64,000 nucleotides of DNA from Yponomeuta sedellus (lineage: Eukaryota; Arthropoda; Insecta; Lepidoptera; Yponomeutidae), in the NCBI GenBank assembly GCA_934045075.1, contig OW203745.1:9685873-9749872 (forward strand). The letters are read 5' to 3'. A program made the translations under genes and the position numbers. The first letter of the stretch is position 1; each line of letters opens with the position of its first letter. The notes under the pieces are model-generated. The model saw only the letters and a program-made list of their open reading frames with translations, did no database searches and was not told the DNA's origin. Shown piece by piece: positions 41,325 through 51,825 of the stretch.

Positions 41325-41482
41325 GTTAAGATAAGAATATTCTTTATTGTACACTGGGAAAACAACAAATACAAAATAATTACGAATACTTATTGCTAAA
41401 AGCTGTTTCTTCCAGACAACCTTACGGTGGAAAGTTGCTGATGGAAATTAGAATAAATTATAATAATAATAATAATAATAAA
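41325..41482 (-). mobile_element. Repeat H plus (ATA)n
   Basis: AGAATATTCTTTATTGTACA, TATTGCTAAAAGCTG and TTCCAGACAACCTTACGG, followed by (ATA)7 near 41461-41481. Confidence 0.65.
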
Positions 41483-42210
41483 TTCTTTACGTTGAAATGA
41501 AATTGATCTGATTTTCTAGTATCAGGAGTTATAGCTAATGGCAAATCATGGTCTCTGCCTTCTTCGCCGGGATTCTGGCATGTGTATGACTTTCCAATTA
41601 GACCGATGCAATCACAGATCGCAAATATTCTGTATTACCCAATAAGCGGCTGTTAAATACAAAATGATGTCACACAACTGCGGTTAAGCGATTAATGTCC
41701 GGCGTATGTCCGGAAACGTCCGGGCATGTCCGGTTATTTCCAGTTTAATATGACCGTTAATTTTTTGCCCGGTACGCGGATACTGCCCGGTTTATCGGGT
41801 CAGTAACAAAAGCACGGGCGTCTGGTTCTGTTGCAAGCAACCGGTCGGTCAAAGGTCTACGACGATTACTTACTCAGCCACTGAACATTGCCACCAGTGT
41901 CTGGATCCGACCATCAATCTTAGTCAATTTTCATCGCTATTTGACAGGTGCCTGAGCAAGTTTAAGTAAATCCGGTTTCAAATAAGGTGTCGGATCTACT
42001 TATTTTTACCAAAAATAACATAAAATATAAAAAAAACCGAAAATAAATATGTAATATTAATTTAAATTTTCGTTTTTGTGATTTTATCATGATTGAAATC
42101 TAAACTTGTACTGATTCGAAAAAAGATGGCAAAACTTTTTTTTCTCTGGCATTACGACTTGACCCGGACAGCAATAACAATAACATTTAACACTTTTTCT
42201 TCATTATTAA
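41483..42210. other. Unrecognised stretch with old 68-bp-family monomer
   Basis: 41690-41740 repeats TGTCCGG/GTCCGGC motifs. 42110-42185 (TTCGAAAAAAGATGGCAAAA; ACTTGACCCGGACAGCAATA) is a diverged relative of the 31221 array. Confidence 0.45.
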
Positions 42211-42476
42211 TTTCGTTGGTGGGTAGAATAATAGACTTGGAAGCAAGAGTTCCCAGGTTCGATTGCCAGTGCGACTATCTTCCAATGACTCTGTTTTCTA
42301 AATTATATACATTTGTGAAGTTATAATAGCAATACCACTCGCCAACGGGGTAGGAAAACATCGTGAGGAAACCTGTCTGAGGTGTTCAAATACTTAAGCA
42401 CTTGAAATTGCCTATCCGCAGTGGGCGCGCGTGGTAATTAAGCCCATACTCTCTCTCTGTTGCTGAGAGAAGGCCT
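42211..42476 (+). mobile_element. SINE-B, long copy
   Basis: GGGTAGAATAATAGACTTGG, CCAGGTTCGATTGCCAGTG, TAGCAATACCACTCGCC, AACATCGTGAGGAAACCTG, then AGTGGGCGCGCGTGGTAATT and a CTCTCTCTCTG end. Confidence 0.85.
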
Positions 42477-42606
42477 CCTCTTACTACCGCCTCTTACAAA
42501 GTGTGTCACACTTCAAGTCACGAAACTTTTCAGAAACATTTACTATTGTAAACATCAAGTCACAACTCATTTCAGAAACTTTCTCTATTGTAAAACAGCC
42601 TCTATC

Positions 42607-42824
42607 AACTTCAAATCCAAAAAAAAAAACCTATTTAGAGGCTAAAAATTTTCACCCATGCCGGGATTCGAACCCGCAACCTCTGGCTATCCGTGCCAGC
42701 GCTCTACCAATTGAGCTCAATTCACGGGCATGGGTGAAAATTTTTAGCCTCTAAATAGGTTTTTAAATTTGTTCCTTAGCACGGGTTAGTGCATTAAAAA
42801 TAAAAATAGTGTAACTTCAAATCC
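42607..42824. mobile_element. SINE-A foldback with TSD
   Basis: AACTTCAAATCC at 42607-42618 and 42813-42824. Inside, 38-bp perfect arms (42625-42662; 42727-42764) of the SINE-A 3' end flank a minus-strand tRNA-like loop. The forward tail then continues to TTAGTGCATTAAAAATAAAA. It is one insertion with its 5' half inverted. Confidence 0.94.
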
Positions 42825-42829
42825 CAAAA

Positions 42830-43200
42830 CTCAACTCTGTCCTATGCAAGCAGAAAAACTCAAATAACACTGAACAAAAGGACTTAACAGAATCAGGCGC
42901 AGTCACCGATTTTATCCAACGCAGTGTTAATTAAACAATATTAAATCCCGGGCAAAACGACCGGTCATTGTCGTTAACTATAAACTTACACCATGTGGCC
43001 GAATAATGAACCCATTCTAACCTTAATCGGTAATGAAAACTCAATCATTTAGAGCCCATTTTGCCAACTCCGGGATTTTTTGGAAGCGTTGCCGCAATTG
43101 GTTGTTCGGGTCGAATTGTGCAGTCGGCAGCACATCAAGCTTGAAGTTTTAGTTACTGTACACGCGATAAGATGATGAGATCCGCGGAAGAACCCGAGTT
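42830..43200. other. Unrecognised stretch
   Basis: No repeat, open frame or hairpin of note. Confidence 0.4.
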
Positions 43201-43206
43201 ACTGAT

Positions 43207-43430
43207 ATTAACATAACATTTACATACATTCACATACATTGCCTTTAGCCCCACACTAGGATACCCTGTGTCGTGGGAACCAGAAACAACAACACATCAC
43301 AAACATGTAAACATCCAAGACCTGGGGTTTTTTTTTGTTCCCAGCCGGGATTCGAATCCGGGGCCTCATTCGACCTAGCCGGGGGCATGGTAGGTAGTTG
43401 CGCTACCGCTACGCCACAGAGGTCGTCGAT
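43207..43430 (-). mobile_element. SINE-F
   Basis: Minus strand GGCGTAGCGGTAGCGCAAC, CGGATTCGAATCCCGGCTGG and CCAGGTCTTGGATGTTTACA, as at 33013. Confidence 0.88.
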
Positions 43431-43544
43431 TATTAGCTCGATGAATCACTGATGACCGTTGGGGCGAAAAAGTCCTGACCTGGCGATCACAGACCTGACG
43501 ACGCAGGATGGGCAGGCCCTCCACCCGATGTTCTGATGACCAGA

Positions 43545-43745
43545 GAGCCAATTCTTCATTAGCAAATAAGTCGTATACCTACGACTCTAAGGCCTATGAC
43601 TTGGAACTCTACACTTGAAATTAATTAAAAGGAATTTAGCTCTGCGTGGTTGGCTAGTCGGTTTTCCAGGGAGCCAATTCTCATTCATTAGCAAATAAGT
43701 CGTACACGACTCTCAGGCTTATGACTTGGAATTGTACGTAAAAAG
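43545..43745. repeat. 126-bp direct duplication, diverged
   Basis: GAGCCAATTCT...CATTAGCAAATAAGTCGTA...CTATGACTTGGAA begins at 43545 and again at 43671. Confidence 0.8.
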
Positions 43746-43899
43746 TCGACAGCCAGCCAAAATCTGTATTCTGAACACCATGCTAGATTGAATTCGAATG
43801 AGAAAATAAATGTCTAATGCCTCCGTCGAGTTATCTTATCTTATTTTTATGGGACAAATATCTAAACGTTCGAATATTTTGCATCTACGCTTTTAATTC

Positions 43900-44060
43900 G
43901 CATGGTCGAGAATCGCCCCCCTGGTTACGGTGGCGGGGAGTTGCTGTTGGAATTGGAATTGATGCGCACGGCACAAGCTGTGAAGCTTGGAAAACCGTGA
44001 GGGAGGCCTATGTCCTGGGCGTCACATGGCAGACGATGATGATGACAGTACACGCAGGTG
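43900..44060 (+). mobile_element. LINE 3'-end fragment
   Basis: TTGGAAAACCGTGAGGGAGG, CCTATGTCCTGGGCGTCACA and a GATGATGATGA tail resemble the common lepidopteran 'gaggcctatgtcc...tgatgatga' LINE terminus. Open frame 43817-44128 is a by-product. Confidence 0.55.
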
Positions 44061-44188
44061 AAGGTAAGGTTAGCAGAGCAGGCAGGGTGATATCGGCATT
44101 TTTAGGAGATATTCTGTTCATAATTTAGCCACTATACTGAGTAAGTTTAATAATTTGGTCAGCAAGCAAAAAAATGTAACAATCCTAA

Positions 44189-44385
44189 TTAAAAATCTAT
44201 ATACAGGATAAAAATTCCACCCATGCCGGGATTCGAACAGGATTGGCCAATTGGAAGAGCGCTGGCACGGATAGCCAGAGGTTGCGGGTTCGAATCCCGG
44301 CATGGGTGAAATTTTTAGCCTCTAAATAGGTTTTTAAATTTGTCCTTAGCACGGGTTAGTGCATTAAAAATAAAAATAGTATAAG
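44189..44385 (+). mobile_element. SINE-A with short inverted head
   Basis: CACCCATGCCGGGATTCGAA (inverted 3' end) jumps to GGCCAATTGGAAGAGCGCTG and a forward tRNA-like domain, ending at TTAGTGCATTAAAAATAAAA. Confidence 0.88.
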
Positions 44386-44485
44386 TAACAAACATACACA
44401 CACACAAACTTTCGCCTTTATTATTCTTATCACATCACACTATTTCATAACATGTGATAATATAGTGGGATGTGATAAGAATTCA
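44386..44485 (+). mobile_element. Repeat L 3' end with hairpin
   Basis: AAGTAACAAACATACACAC and CTTTCGCCTTTATTAT, then TTCTTATCACATCACACTAT paired with AATATAGTGGGATGTGATAA. Confidence 0.65.
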
Positions 44486-44587
44486 CTCCACTAAAGTTTT
44501 ACGAGTCTCAACAAAATTGTTTTGTTTTAGCAACGTTTCATGTTTTTGGCACTATGGACATGTTATTTGATCACCTCAGCATGTTTT

Positions 44588-44695
44588 GTTATCAACCCTT
44601 GTATGTCCCCACTGCTGGGGCACGGGTCTCTTCCTGCATCGCAGAAAGGTAAGGCCATACTCCACCACGGGGGCCAAGTCCGGGTTGGTGGAGCA
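44588..44695 (+). mobile_element. Repeat C, 5' part
   Basis: TGTATGTCCCCACTGCTGGGG to CAAGTCCGGGTTGGTGGAGC; truncated. Confidence 0.85.
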
Positions 44696-44699
44696 TGTT

Positions 44700-45336
44700 T
44701 ACTCGTATAGTATTAACATACTTTGTCGGAGCGCATTGATAAAAGCTGAGTGGGTTATTTTGCGCGGAATTATGCAGCGCAAAATAACGCTTTAATTACT
44801 TTATGATTATCAGCTGCGTTGCGGGTTTGTATTGGACGTCAAAGCTTAATGTTAATAATTTCATAATAATTTCGAATTGAATAGCATGCGGAGTTCCGGC
44901 GAATGTGCACTGTGAAATCTGTGAATATGAAATATGACATAAATCTATTTCCATCTGAAGGATCGATAGTGGGCAGTGGACTGTAGACTTGATGAAAACG
45001 CCGTGGATCCAAGTTAGTCTTCGCTGTTTATTATGCACAAATTACCAAGACACAGTTGAAAATATAATTATTAGCACCGTCATAGACGGACGGACGGCGG
45101 ACGCAGAGAGAGAGAGAAAAAGGAAGCATCGCTCATTCACTCATTCATTGATTCATCGTTCACTCAGCCATCTTCATTCACTCAATGTTGCTGCAATATT
45201 GCCAACACTATCTATCGCCCTAGCTGACACATATCAAATTGTATAAAAATATCTTGTCACAGTGTTTGTTTTCAAGCTCCTGAGAAACAGCTTCATCTAT
45301 GTTTTGATAATTTTGTGTATATTTAAGATTTCTGAG
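44700..45336. other. Unrecognised stretch
   Basis: 45109-45180 has a GAGAGAGAGA run and CATTCACTCATTC-like short repeats. An 85-codon frame at 44989-45246 has no domain. Confidence 0.4.
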
Positions 45337-45702
45337 AATAGGTAGAATTTTTAGCCTCTAAACAGGTTTTTAAAAAAAAATTGTTCCTTAGCACGGGTTA
45401 GTGCATTAAAAATAAAAATAGTGTAATCATGTGGGTACAGTGATATCGTTCCGATGTTAAAACCTAACTGCAAAGTAGGTAGTCGGGGCTGTAAGTAATG
45501 CAATTTGCTTAAGTCAGATGTCGCTGCCTGTACGTAATACAGAGAATATTGTAAAGAGGTTCGAAATTTCACTGATGCCGTGAGTCGCCCATTGGCTCAA
45601 TTGGTAGAGCGCTGGTACGGATAGCCAGAGGTTGCGGGTTCGAATCCCGGCATGGGTGAAATTTTTAGCCTCTAAATAGGTTTTTAAAAAAATAGGTAGA
45701 AT
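45337..45702 (+). mobile_element. SINE-A, tail-first copy with TSD
   Basis: AATAGGTAGAAT at 45337-45348 and 45691-45702. The copy begins with the 3' tail (TTTTAGCCTCTAAACAGG...TTAGTGCATTAAAAAT). It then continues straight into leader, tRNA-like domain and CCTCTAAATAGG. The same end motif therefore stands at both ends in direct orientation. Confidence 0.93.
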
Positions 45703-45829
45703 AATCTAATTAATACGGCAATACAACTGGCGATACATCTAGAAACATTATAAGGAAGATAACTTTGTAGGTTTATATGGTAGTAATTTGTATTTTTGTA
45801 CCTTACGAACTTTTTAGCATGTTGGCAAG

Positions 45830-46018
45830 AAGTAGGTACGGTACTGTACGTAATACAGAGAATATTGTAAAGAGGTTCGAAATTTCATTGATGCCGGTGA
45901 ATCGCCCATTAGCTCAGTTGGAAAGAGCGCTGGCACGAATAGCCAGGGGTCGCGGGTTCGAATTCCGGCATGGGTGGAATTATTAGCCTCTAAATAGGTT
46001 TTTAGCCTTAAGTAGGTA
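45830..46018 (+). mobile_element. SINE-A, 5' truncated with TSD
   Basis: AAGTAGGTA at 45830-45838 and 46010-46018; tRNA-like loop ACGAATA; box B GGGTTCGAATTCC. Confidence 0.9.
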
Positions 46019-46050
46019 GGTCTTAGAATGGGACGTAGGCTACTTAATCG

Positions 46051-46415
46051 ATATTAACCCTTGTATAACCCCACTGCAGGGGCACGGGTCTCTTCCTGCA
46101 TCGCTGGAAGGATAGGCTATACTCCGCCACGGGGGCCAAGTCCGGGTTGGTTGAGGATTGTAAGACAGTGGCAGGCCTTACTGTTAGAAGTTATCAAGCC
46201 GTCATAAGGCCTCCGATATGGCTTAACGACTGCCATTACATGACAGCCGGCACCAACGGCTCAACGTGCTTTGCGAAGAACGGAAGCGCTTGGATAAATA
46301 CCACTAGCGGTAGTCACGGGACGGTCACGCATCCTGCACCTGACTAAATGAAGTCGTTATTAGGCTTAATAACGGCTTGATTTAGTTAGGTGCAGGATGG
46401 GTGACCGTCCCGTGG
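46051..46415 (+). mobile_element. Repeat C ending in an inverted repeat
   Basis: ATTAACCCTTGTATAACCCC to TCACGGGACGGTCACGCATC. From 46313, ~49 bp including CCTGCACCTGACTAAAT is mirrored up to 46413 (about 90 percent), with a two-base centre. Confidence 0.88.
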
Positions 46416-46419
46416 CTTA

Positions 46420-47300
46420 AATGGCACTTAATACGGCAAAATAACGGTTGTCCAAGTAGCTAGTAAATACCTACTATATATAAGCTGGACAAGCCCGTGT
46501 AGGGTTCTGCAGAAGGAGGGATTTTTTACCCGTTTTACAGATCTAACAACTTCAATAAAGTAATTTTCATTGGAATTTGTCCCAGTTGTCCATTTGTAAG
46601 TTGATCGCCTAATACTCGTTAACTTTAACAGCCTTATAAGTTGTGTTGTTTTTTTTAATTTCATTATAATTTTATGCAGGTACTACTGCCCTGATTTCAT
46701 TTCACTACAATCAAGCTTTTAGCCTGAAGAGTAGCAGAGGAGGAACGCCCTACTTTAACAAAAATTTGCTCCATAAAGCTAAATATTTCGCAAACCGATT
46801 CCTGAAACTAAAAATAGTTTTCCTGCACGCACAATATGTTTAAACGTGAAATCTAATATAATACCATACACTATCGTATGAGCGAGAAAAAAACACCCTT
46901 TACATAGGTAAAAAGTGTATAAACTAATCAATGATTATTATTTACATCTTCTTATTTCGATGTTTCTCATTCAACGTCCAATGTATAAGAGCCATCGACC
47001 ACAAAGGCTTCTAAGCGTGCCTCGTGACATTCTCGAGAAACGATGCAAACGTGCAGCATGTTTGTAACGGCTGCAACATGGTATTGTTTTTTTTGCTTCC
47101 ATTTTTAAGGATTTGTTTTGATTTTGTTTTTTGTTCCGATTTTGATGATTTGTCCGCGTGGCTACGGTTTGATCGAATGGCGTTTGTAATTGGCCTTGGG
47201 AGATGGCTCTTCGAATCATCTGAATATCTTCAAGCTCCATAGAAATCAAGTAGATATAGATAAGAATTTATTTGTACTTTTTGACACACACTAGTATTGT
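46420..47300. other. Unrecognised stretch
   Basis: Opposing open frames at 46971-47249 (minus) and 47024-47242 (plus) have no recognisable domain. No repeat seen. Confidence 0.4.
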
Positions 47301-47303
47301 ATA

Positions 47304-47481
47304 GTCTGTTAGCTTTGAGAATATACATCGGGCTCTAGAGTAGGCTTCGGCTTACGTACAGATGATCGAGTTCTGATTTCAAAATTAAGTGCCATATTAG
47401 TTCTGATTTCGAAATTAAGTGTCATTTGAGTTCCGATATTTCTATTACGCGAATACATCCGATTCAATCCGATAGTAGACT
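47304..47481. mobile_element. MITE family I, copy 3
   Basis: GTCTGTTAGCTTTGAGAATA, ATCGGGCTCTAGAGTAGGC and GTGCCATATTAGTTCTGATT. The right TIR is lost. Confidence 0.7.
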
Positions 47482-47484
47482 ATA

Positions 47485-48385
47485 TCACGTTTGAAATTGT
47501 ATCAAATCAGTTACCACATTTTAATTGCAACAAATAAATCAACGCAATTGAAGTATGAGCTATATTAAAACCCGCAGAGAACAGAAATAACAACAATACT
47601 TCAACATAACGAGTTTGGAAGGACGTGGTGTGCCTTAAAGGAGGTAGATTGACTGTTTTTTAAAATTAAAATATACAATGTTAGCCACTGCCTTCGGGCT
47701 GAGTATGTAGTAGAGGAAAAGGCAGCGAAAAATACCTCTACTCAAATCGTTTCTCAAATCATATAAAGTTTAATATCTACATTTGTTGTTACGAGGATCT
47801 GCCTAACAAGATTTAAAAAGAGAAGAAGTATTACTAATACCTACCATGCCACAAGTCTTACATATTTATGCCACCGTTGTTATGAGAAATAAAAATCTTT
47901 CGCAAGGAAATTATCCCTACGATAAAGCGAGCTCCAAAAATACACAATTTCCCAGCACCCGCCTCTCGTCTCAAATTTATTTGGCCGATTCCTCATCCTC
48001 ATACTTGTAGAAGGCAGATTAGCAATCTCAAGGGAAAGTATTAGCTCACAGGCAGGGCGCGCGCTCTATTTACCATTCACCGACTGATTTCAACGGGGGT
48101 TCAGATTTGCGGAGAGCTGGGGCGTCTCACAGTCTCGTGGCTAGTGACGGAGGCCAGTATCGATAGGTCCATATCGATAAAAGTGGCTGGAGCACAACAG
48201 ATAAATGGCGTCAAAGCCAGATGGGAGTGAAAGAATAGTGACGGTGCCAGATACGATCAGTATATCGATAAAAGTGCAAGAATACACTGCATGCAAATGA
48301 TGACAAGCGAAGGAAGCGAAAAGCCGTAGGTACGAGAATCCACGAGTTAATAGGCATGAACATGATTAAAATTACAATTTTAAGA
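47485..48385. other. Mostly unrecognised
   Basis: 47690-47765 is a reverse diverged monomer of the 68-bp family (GAGGAAAAGGCAGCGAAAAA; CAAATCGTTTCTCAAATC). 48140-48260 repeats TATCGATA-type motifs. No gene. Confidence 0.45.
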
Positions 48386-48389
48386 CGGA

Positions 48390-48610
48390 CTACATAATTT
48401 ATTCGAATCCGGAGTAATTTATTTGATTTTTTGTGGGAAAAATCCAATCAGGGTTTGCTCTGCTTTACAGAGCTTAATCAATGTGAGTAGAAACGGAGCT
48501 TGTGTGGTCAGTTGCACATTTCTGACTGCGTTAATCCGGATTCACATAAAAAATATGTCGTGCTTACGAAAAGGTTTATTTAAAAATGGAATACATTTAA
48601 AAATTTAAAG
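48390..48610. mobile_element. Repeat M, diverged
   Basis: ATCCGGAGTAATTTATTTGA / CGTTAATCCGGATTCACATA are inverted, the centre has ACAGAGCTTAATCAATGTGAG, and the right end is CGTGCTTACGAAAAGG. Confidence 0.7.
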
Positions 48611-48872
48611 TGGTGTTATGAACCCATTATTTGGATTCATTGTAAATGACTCCAGAACTAAAGGTAACGTTTTTGTTCATGTATTTTATCACTACCGAGC
48701 TACCTAGCACAGACGGGCGTAGTAAAAAAATTTTGTTTGAGCACTAGTTCTTAATAGAAATCAAGGAATTGCGAAGAAAACATACTGTAGGTACTTTGAC
48801 ATTATATAAGGCTACAATTCACAGATTTAAACCACTTGTATAATATATCCAGCCTAAGCCAATTCATGTGGA

Positions 48873-48926
48873 TTTGGCAAGTGGCAAATCCTAATTATTG
48901 TCTACCTTTCCGGTATAAAAGCGTGA
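48873..48926 (+). pseudogene. LINE-P C-terminal scrap
   Basis: FGKWQILIIVYLSGIKA then TGA, matching GKWQSLVSAYPSGIQA-stop at 11573-11682. 54 bp. Confidence 0.65.
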
Positions 48927-48929
48927 GTT

Positions 48930-49199
48930 TGTGTCCATATATTATTTAAAAATATATATCGATATGATACGTAATCGATATCGACAACGCATCACGACTA
49001 CTCATCACTAAATTTCGATATCTCTCGATTCATGATCCAGCGTAACGAGTGAGCGCCAGGGCGGCAGGTGACAATGCAAATAGCGCCGCAGTGACGCTGG
49101 AATGAGGCCCGATTGGGACCCTCCGTGGTACCTATATACTGCTTCTCCGTTGCTAGCTGCTGCTTAAAGTCTGGCTCCCGAAGCTGTTTCTCGGGTTGG
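48930..49199. other. Unrecognised spacer
   Basis: ATCGATA-type runs at 48957-48985; otherwise nothing recognised. Confidence 0.4.
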
Positions 49200-49625
49200 G
49201 ATCTGAACGAGAAACGACAAACGACTATACTCATAAGTCTGCTGACCCGATTGGGATCTGAACGAGAAAGAACGAAGGAACGTACTTACAAGTTTGCTTC
49301 CCCAGATCCCCATCTGAATGAGAGAGGGCGAAATAATGTACCTACAAGTCTGCTTCCCGGTTGAGATCTGAACGAGGAAAGACAAAAGAACATAGTTACA
49401 AGGCTACTTCCCCAATGAGGATCTAAACGAGGCAGATTATGATCTGACCGAGCAAGGACGGAAGAATTTACTTACAAGTCTGCTTCACAGGTTGGGATGT
49501 CAACGAGAAAGAACGAACGAACTTACTTACAAGTCGGCTTCTCAAATGGGGATCTGAACGAGGAAGGTTGAAAGATTGTACCTAAGAGTTTGCTTCCCCG
49601 TCTAGGATCTGAACAAGGAATGGAA
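49200..49625. repeat. ~55-bp degenerate tandem array, 8 units
   Basis: GATCTGAACGAG begins units near 49200, 49255, 49311, 49365, 49420, 49496, 49552 and 49606 with TTACAAGTCTGCTTCCC between. A 21-bp insertion near 49441 repeats GATCTGACCGAGC. Open frames across it are artefacts. Confidence 0.92.
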
Positions 49626-49684
49626 AAGTATAAATTAATTTACGTATAATATTTATTTACCTATAATATTTATTACTTAATATA

Positions 49685-49912
49685 CTAGCTGGTGCCCGCG
49701 ACTGCTTCTGCGCAGGATTAGGATTTCGAGTAGCTTATATTAGCGTGGCGTATAAAAGCTTTCGGCAGCGCAGTTTTGGCAGCGCACGCCAGAATAGCTC
49801 GCAGATGTTAGCATGTTTCATTAAAATCCATTCAGTTGTTTTTACGTGAAAGAGTAAGTAACAAACAGCCATCCCTACTTATAAACTTACGCCTTTATTA
49901 TATTACTAGGAT
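49685..49912 (+). mobile_element. Repeat L-like element
   Basis: ACTAGCTGGTGCCCGCGACTG, ATTAAAATCCATTCAGTTG, GTAAGTAACAAACAGCC and ACGCCTTTATTATATTACTAGG. Longer relative of 17136, with a duplicated GGCAGCGCA inside. Confidence 0.7.
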
Positions 49913-49914
49913 AC

Positions 49915-50500
49915 GATTTACGTCTGTGAGCACCTTTTTATTCGTTTTACACAAATATTTTGTTTTTCAAAAAAAATATTTTTCTTCTCTAAGAACAACC
50001 TAAATATTTTCTATCTTCGATATTTTTTTTTGCGAGTTCTTCATGAACGAAAATACAACGGACTCATCTAGGCCATGTTAGATGTCGAGCCGTTTGTTTT
50101 TGTAACTTCACACACCGAATAAAGCTACTCGCCAGAAATCCGAGTAGCCACCCCTTCTGCGTCGAATCGCAGCGGTGAACAATGACGTATATTCGACATT
50201 CGATATCAATTTTCCGCGGAGGCGATGATCGAATGAGATTCTCACCACCACCACTGAGAATCTCATTCGAGCGTCTTGCGGATGGAAATCTTGAGAGTTG
50301 ACGCGCTAGGCCTTAAGGTCATGGCACATTATACCTGCACAGCTGCAGCACAGCTCGACCCCAAATTTAGGCTACCACTAGCCATCAGCATGCTGACCAC
50401 GTCCATGCCATGTGCGTGCGTTCTGCCACCGCGAGTAATTCACATTTTAATCACAATTATACACACACATATATACACTTACTCACACACACGAAACACA
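49915..50500. other. Unrecognised stretch
   Basis: GAATGAGATTCTCACCACC / GTGGT...GAGAATCTCATTC (50231-50269) is a small hairpin. (CA)n-rich 50455-50500. Confidence 0.5.
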
Positions 50501-50940
50501 GACTCAGGCCAGTATTACAGAAGCGTACTCAAGCGCCGATCTCTACTTAAGACTAGTTTTGAGTATGGATTTAATTTTAGAACGTTACTTGAGTCGAGAT
50601 TCATCAAGCGCGACTCAACTGAGTAATAGCTAATTCGAGAACGATACTTGGGGAGCAATCTCTACTTAAGTAAAGATCAAATCTGTATTTACTCAAGTGT
50701 GGTCGGAACCACGCTTGAGAGTCGATCGGCCAGTTATTATAATGTCAATTTGGAATGTTTATTGCAAAATTCGTATATTCGAATACCTTGATTACTATGA
50801 CGAAATAGTTAATGATAGCAGCAGCCGCTTAGGCATTTAAGGGACGCTCAAGACCCCTACTGCATGGATTCTAATAAGTGTTTATGTGCAAAAACAATTA
50901 CATTAATATTGGGGTGATTTCATTGAAAAAAATTCACGCA

Positions 50941-51095
50941 ACACTACCTACTATGATAACCAGGCAAGGACATCACAAACATGAAAGTACACCGAGACTG
51001 TGGCCCCTTGTTCAAATATAGGCCCACAGTGGGAATCGAAACCACAAGCTCGGTCTTGGTAACCAAGCGCCTTAGCGGCTAGGCCAACATGACAG
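50941..51095 (-). mobile_element. SINE-G: tRNA-derived head
   Basis: Minus strand: TGTTGGCCTAGCCGCTAAGGC (box A), GTGGTTTCGATTCCCACTG (box B), then TTTGTGATGTCCTTGCCTGG, the body shared with SINE-F. Nested in the 1.9-kb element. Confidence 0.8.
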
Positions 51096-51188
51096 TCACA
51101 AAAGGAATAAATAAAATAATCACTAAAACAATCTCAGCTTTTTTATTGCTCATAAAATTGGAAATAATTGAAACATATCCTATAAATC

Positions 51189-51825
51189 CACTGTGTTGAA
51201 GATGACTTTTTATCTTCCTCGAGGAGGATCCTCTCCACTGCGGTGAAGTTGAAGTTTTATGTACAACAAGCAAAGTTCCTCTCCACTGCGGTGAAGTTGA
51301 AATTTTATGTTCAACGAGCAGGTTCCTCTTCACTGTGGTGAAATTGAAGTTTTATGTTCAACAAGCAGGTTCCTCTTCACCGTGGTGAAGTTGAAGTGAT
51401 ATGTTCAACGAGCAGGTTCCTCTCCACTGCGGTGAAGTAGAAGTTTTATGTTCAATGAGCAGGTTCTTCTCCGCTGCGGTGAAGTTGAAGTTTTATGTTC
51501 AATGAGCAGGTTCCTCTCCGCTGCGGTGAAGTTGAAGTTTTATGTTCAATGAGCAGGTTCCTCTCCGCTGCGGTGAAGTTGAAGTTTTATGTTCAATGAG
51601 CAGGTTCCTCTCCACTGCGGTAAAGTTGAAGTTTTATGTTCAACAAGCAGGTTCCTCTCCACTGCGGTGAAGTTGAAGTTTTATGTTCCATGAGCAGGTT
51701 CCTCTTCACTGCGATGAAGTTGACTTTTTATCTTCTACGAGGAGGACCCTATCCACTGCAGTGAAGTTGACTTGTTATGTTCCACAAGGAGGATCCTCTC
51801 CACTACGGTGAAGTTCCATTTTCTC
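51189..51825. repeat. 47-bp minisatellite, ~13.6 units
   Basis: Units start near 51189, 51236, 51284, then every 47 bp to 51801: CACTGCGGTGAAGTTGAAG, TTTTATGTTCAA, GAGCAGGTTCCTCTC. 47 is not a multiple of three, which argues against coding despite an 84-codon minus-strand frame. Confidence 0.96.

Noticed and set aside
42380..42425. Possible lysozyme exon 2 donor (G-N/Q-F-Q before GTGCTT on the minus strand)
   Set aside because: The sequence is the SINE-B 3' region (GAAATTGCCTATCCGCAGTGGGCG), not a coding exon.
49113..49385. Overlapping sense and antisense frames in the 55-bp array
   Set aside because: Period near 55 bp shifts frame, and both strands are open by composition.
51079..51333. 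84-codon minus-strand frame over the 47-bp minisatellite
   Set aside because: The period is not a multiple of three, so the repeat changes frame each unit; no conserved protein would result.
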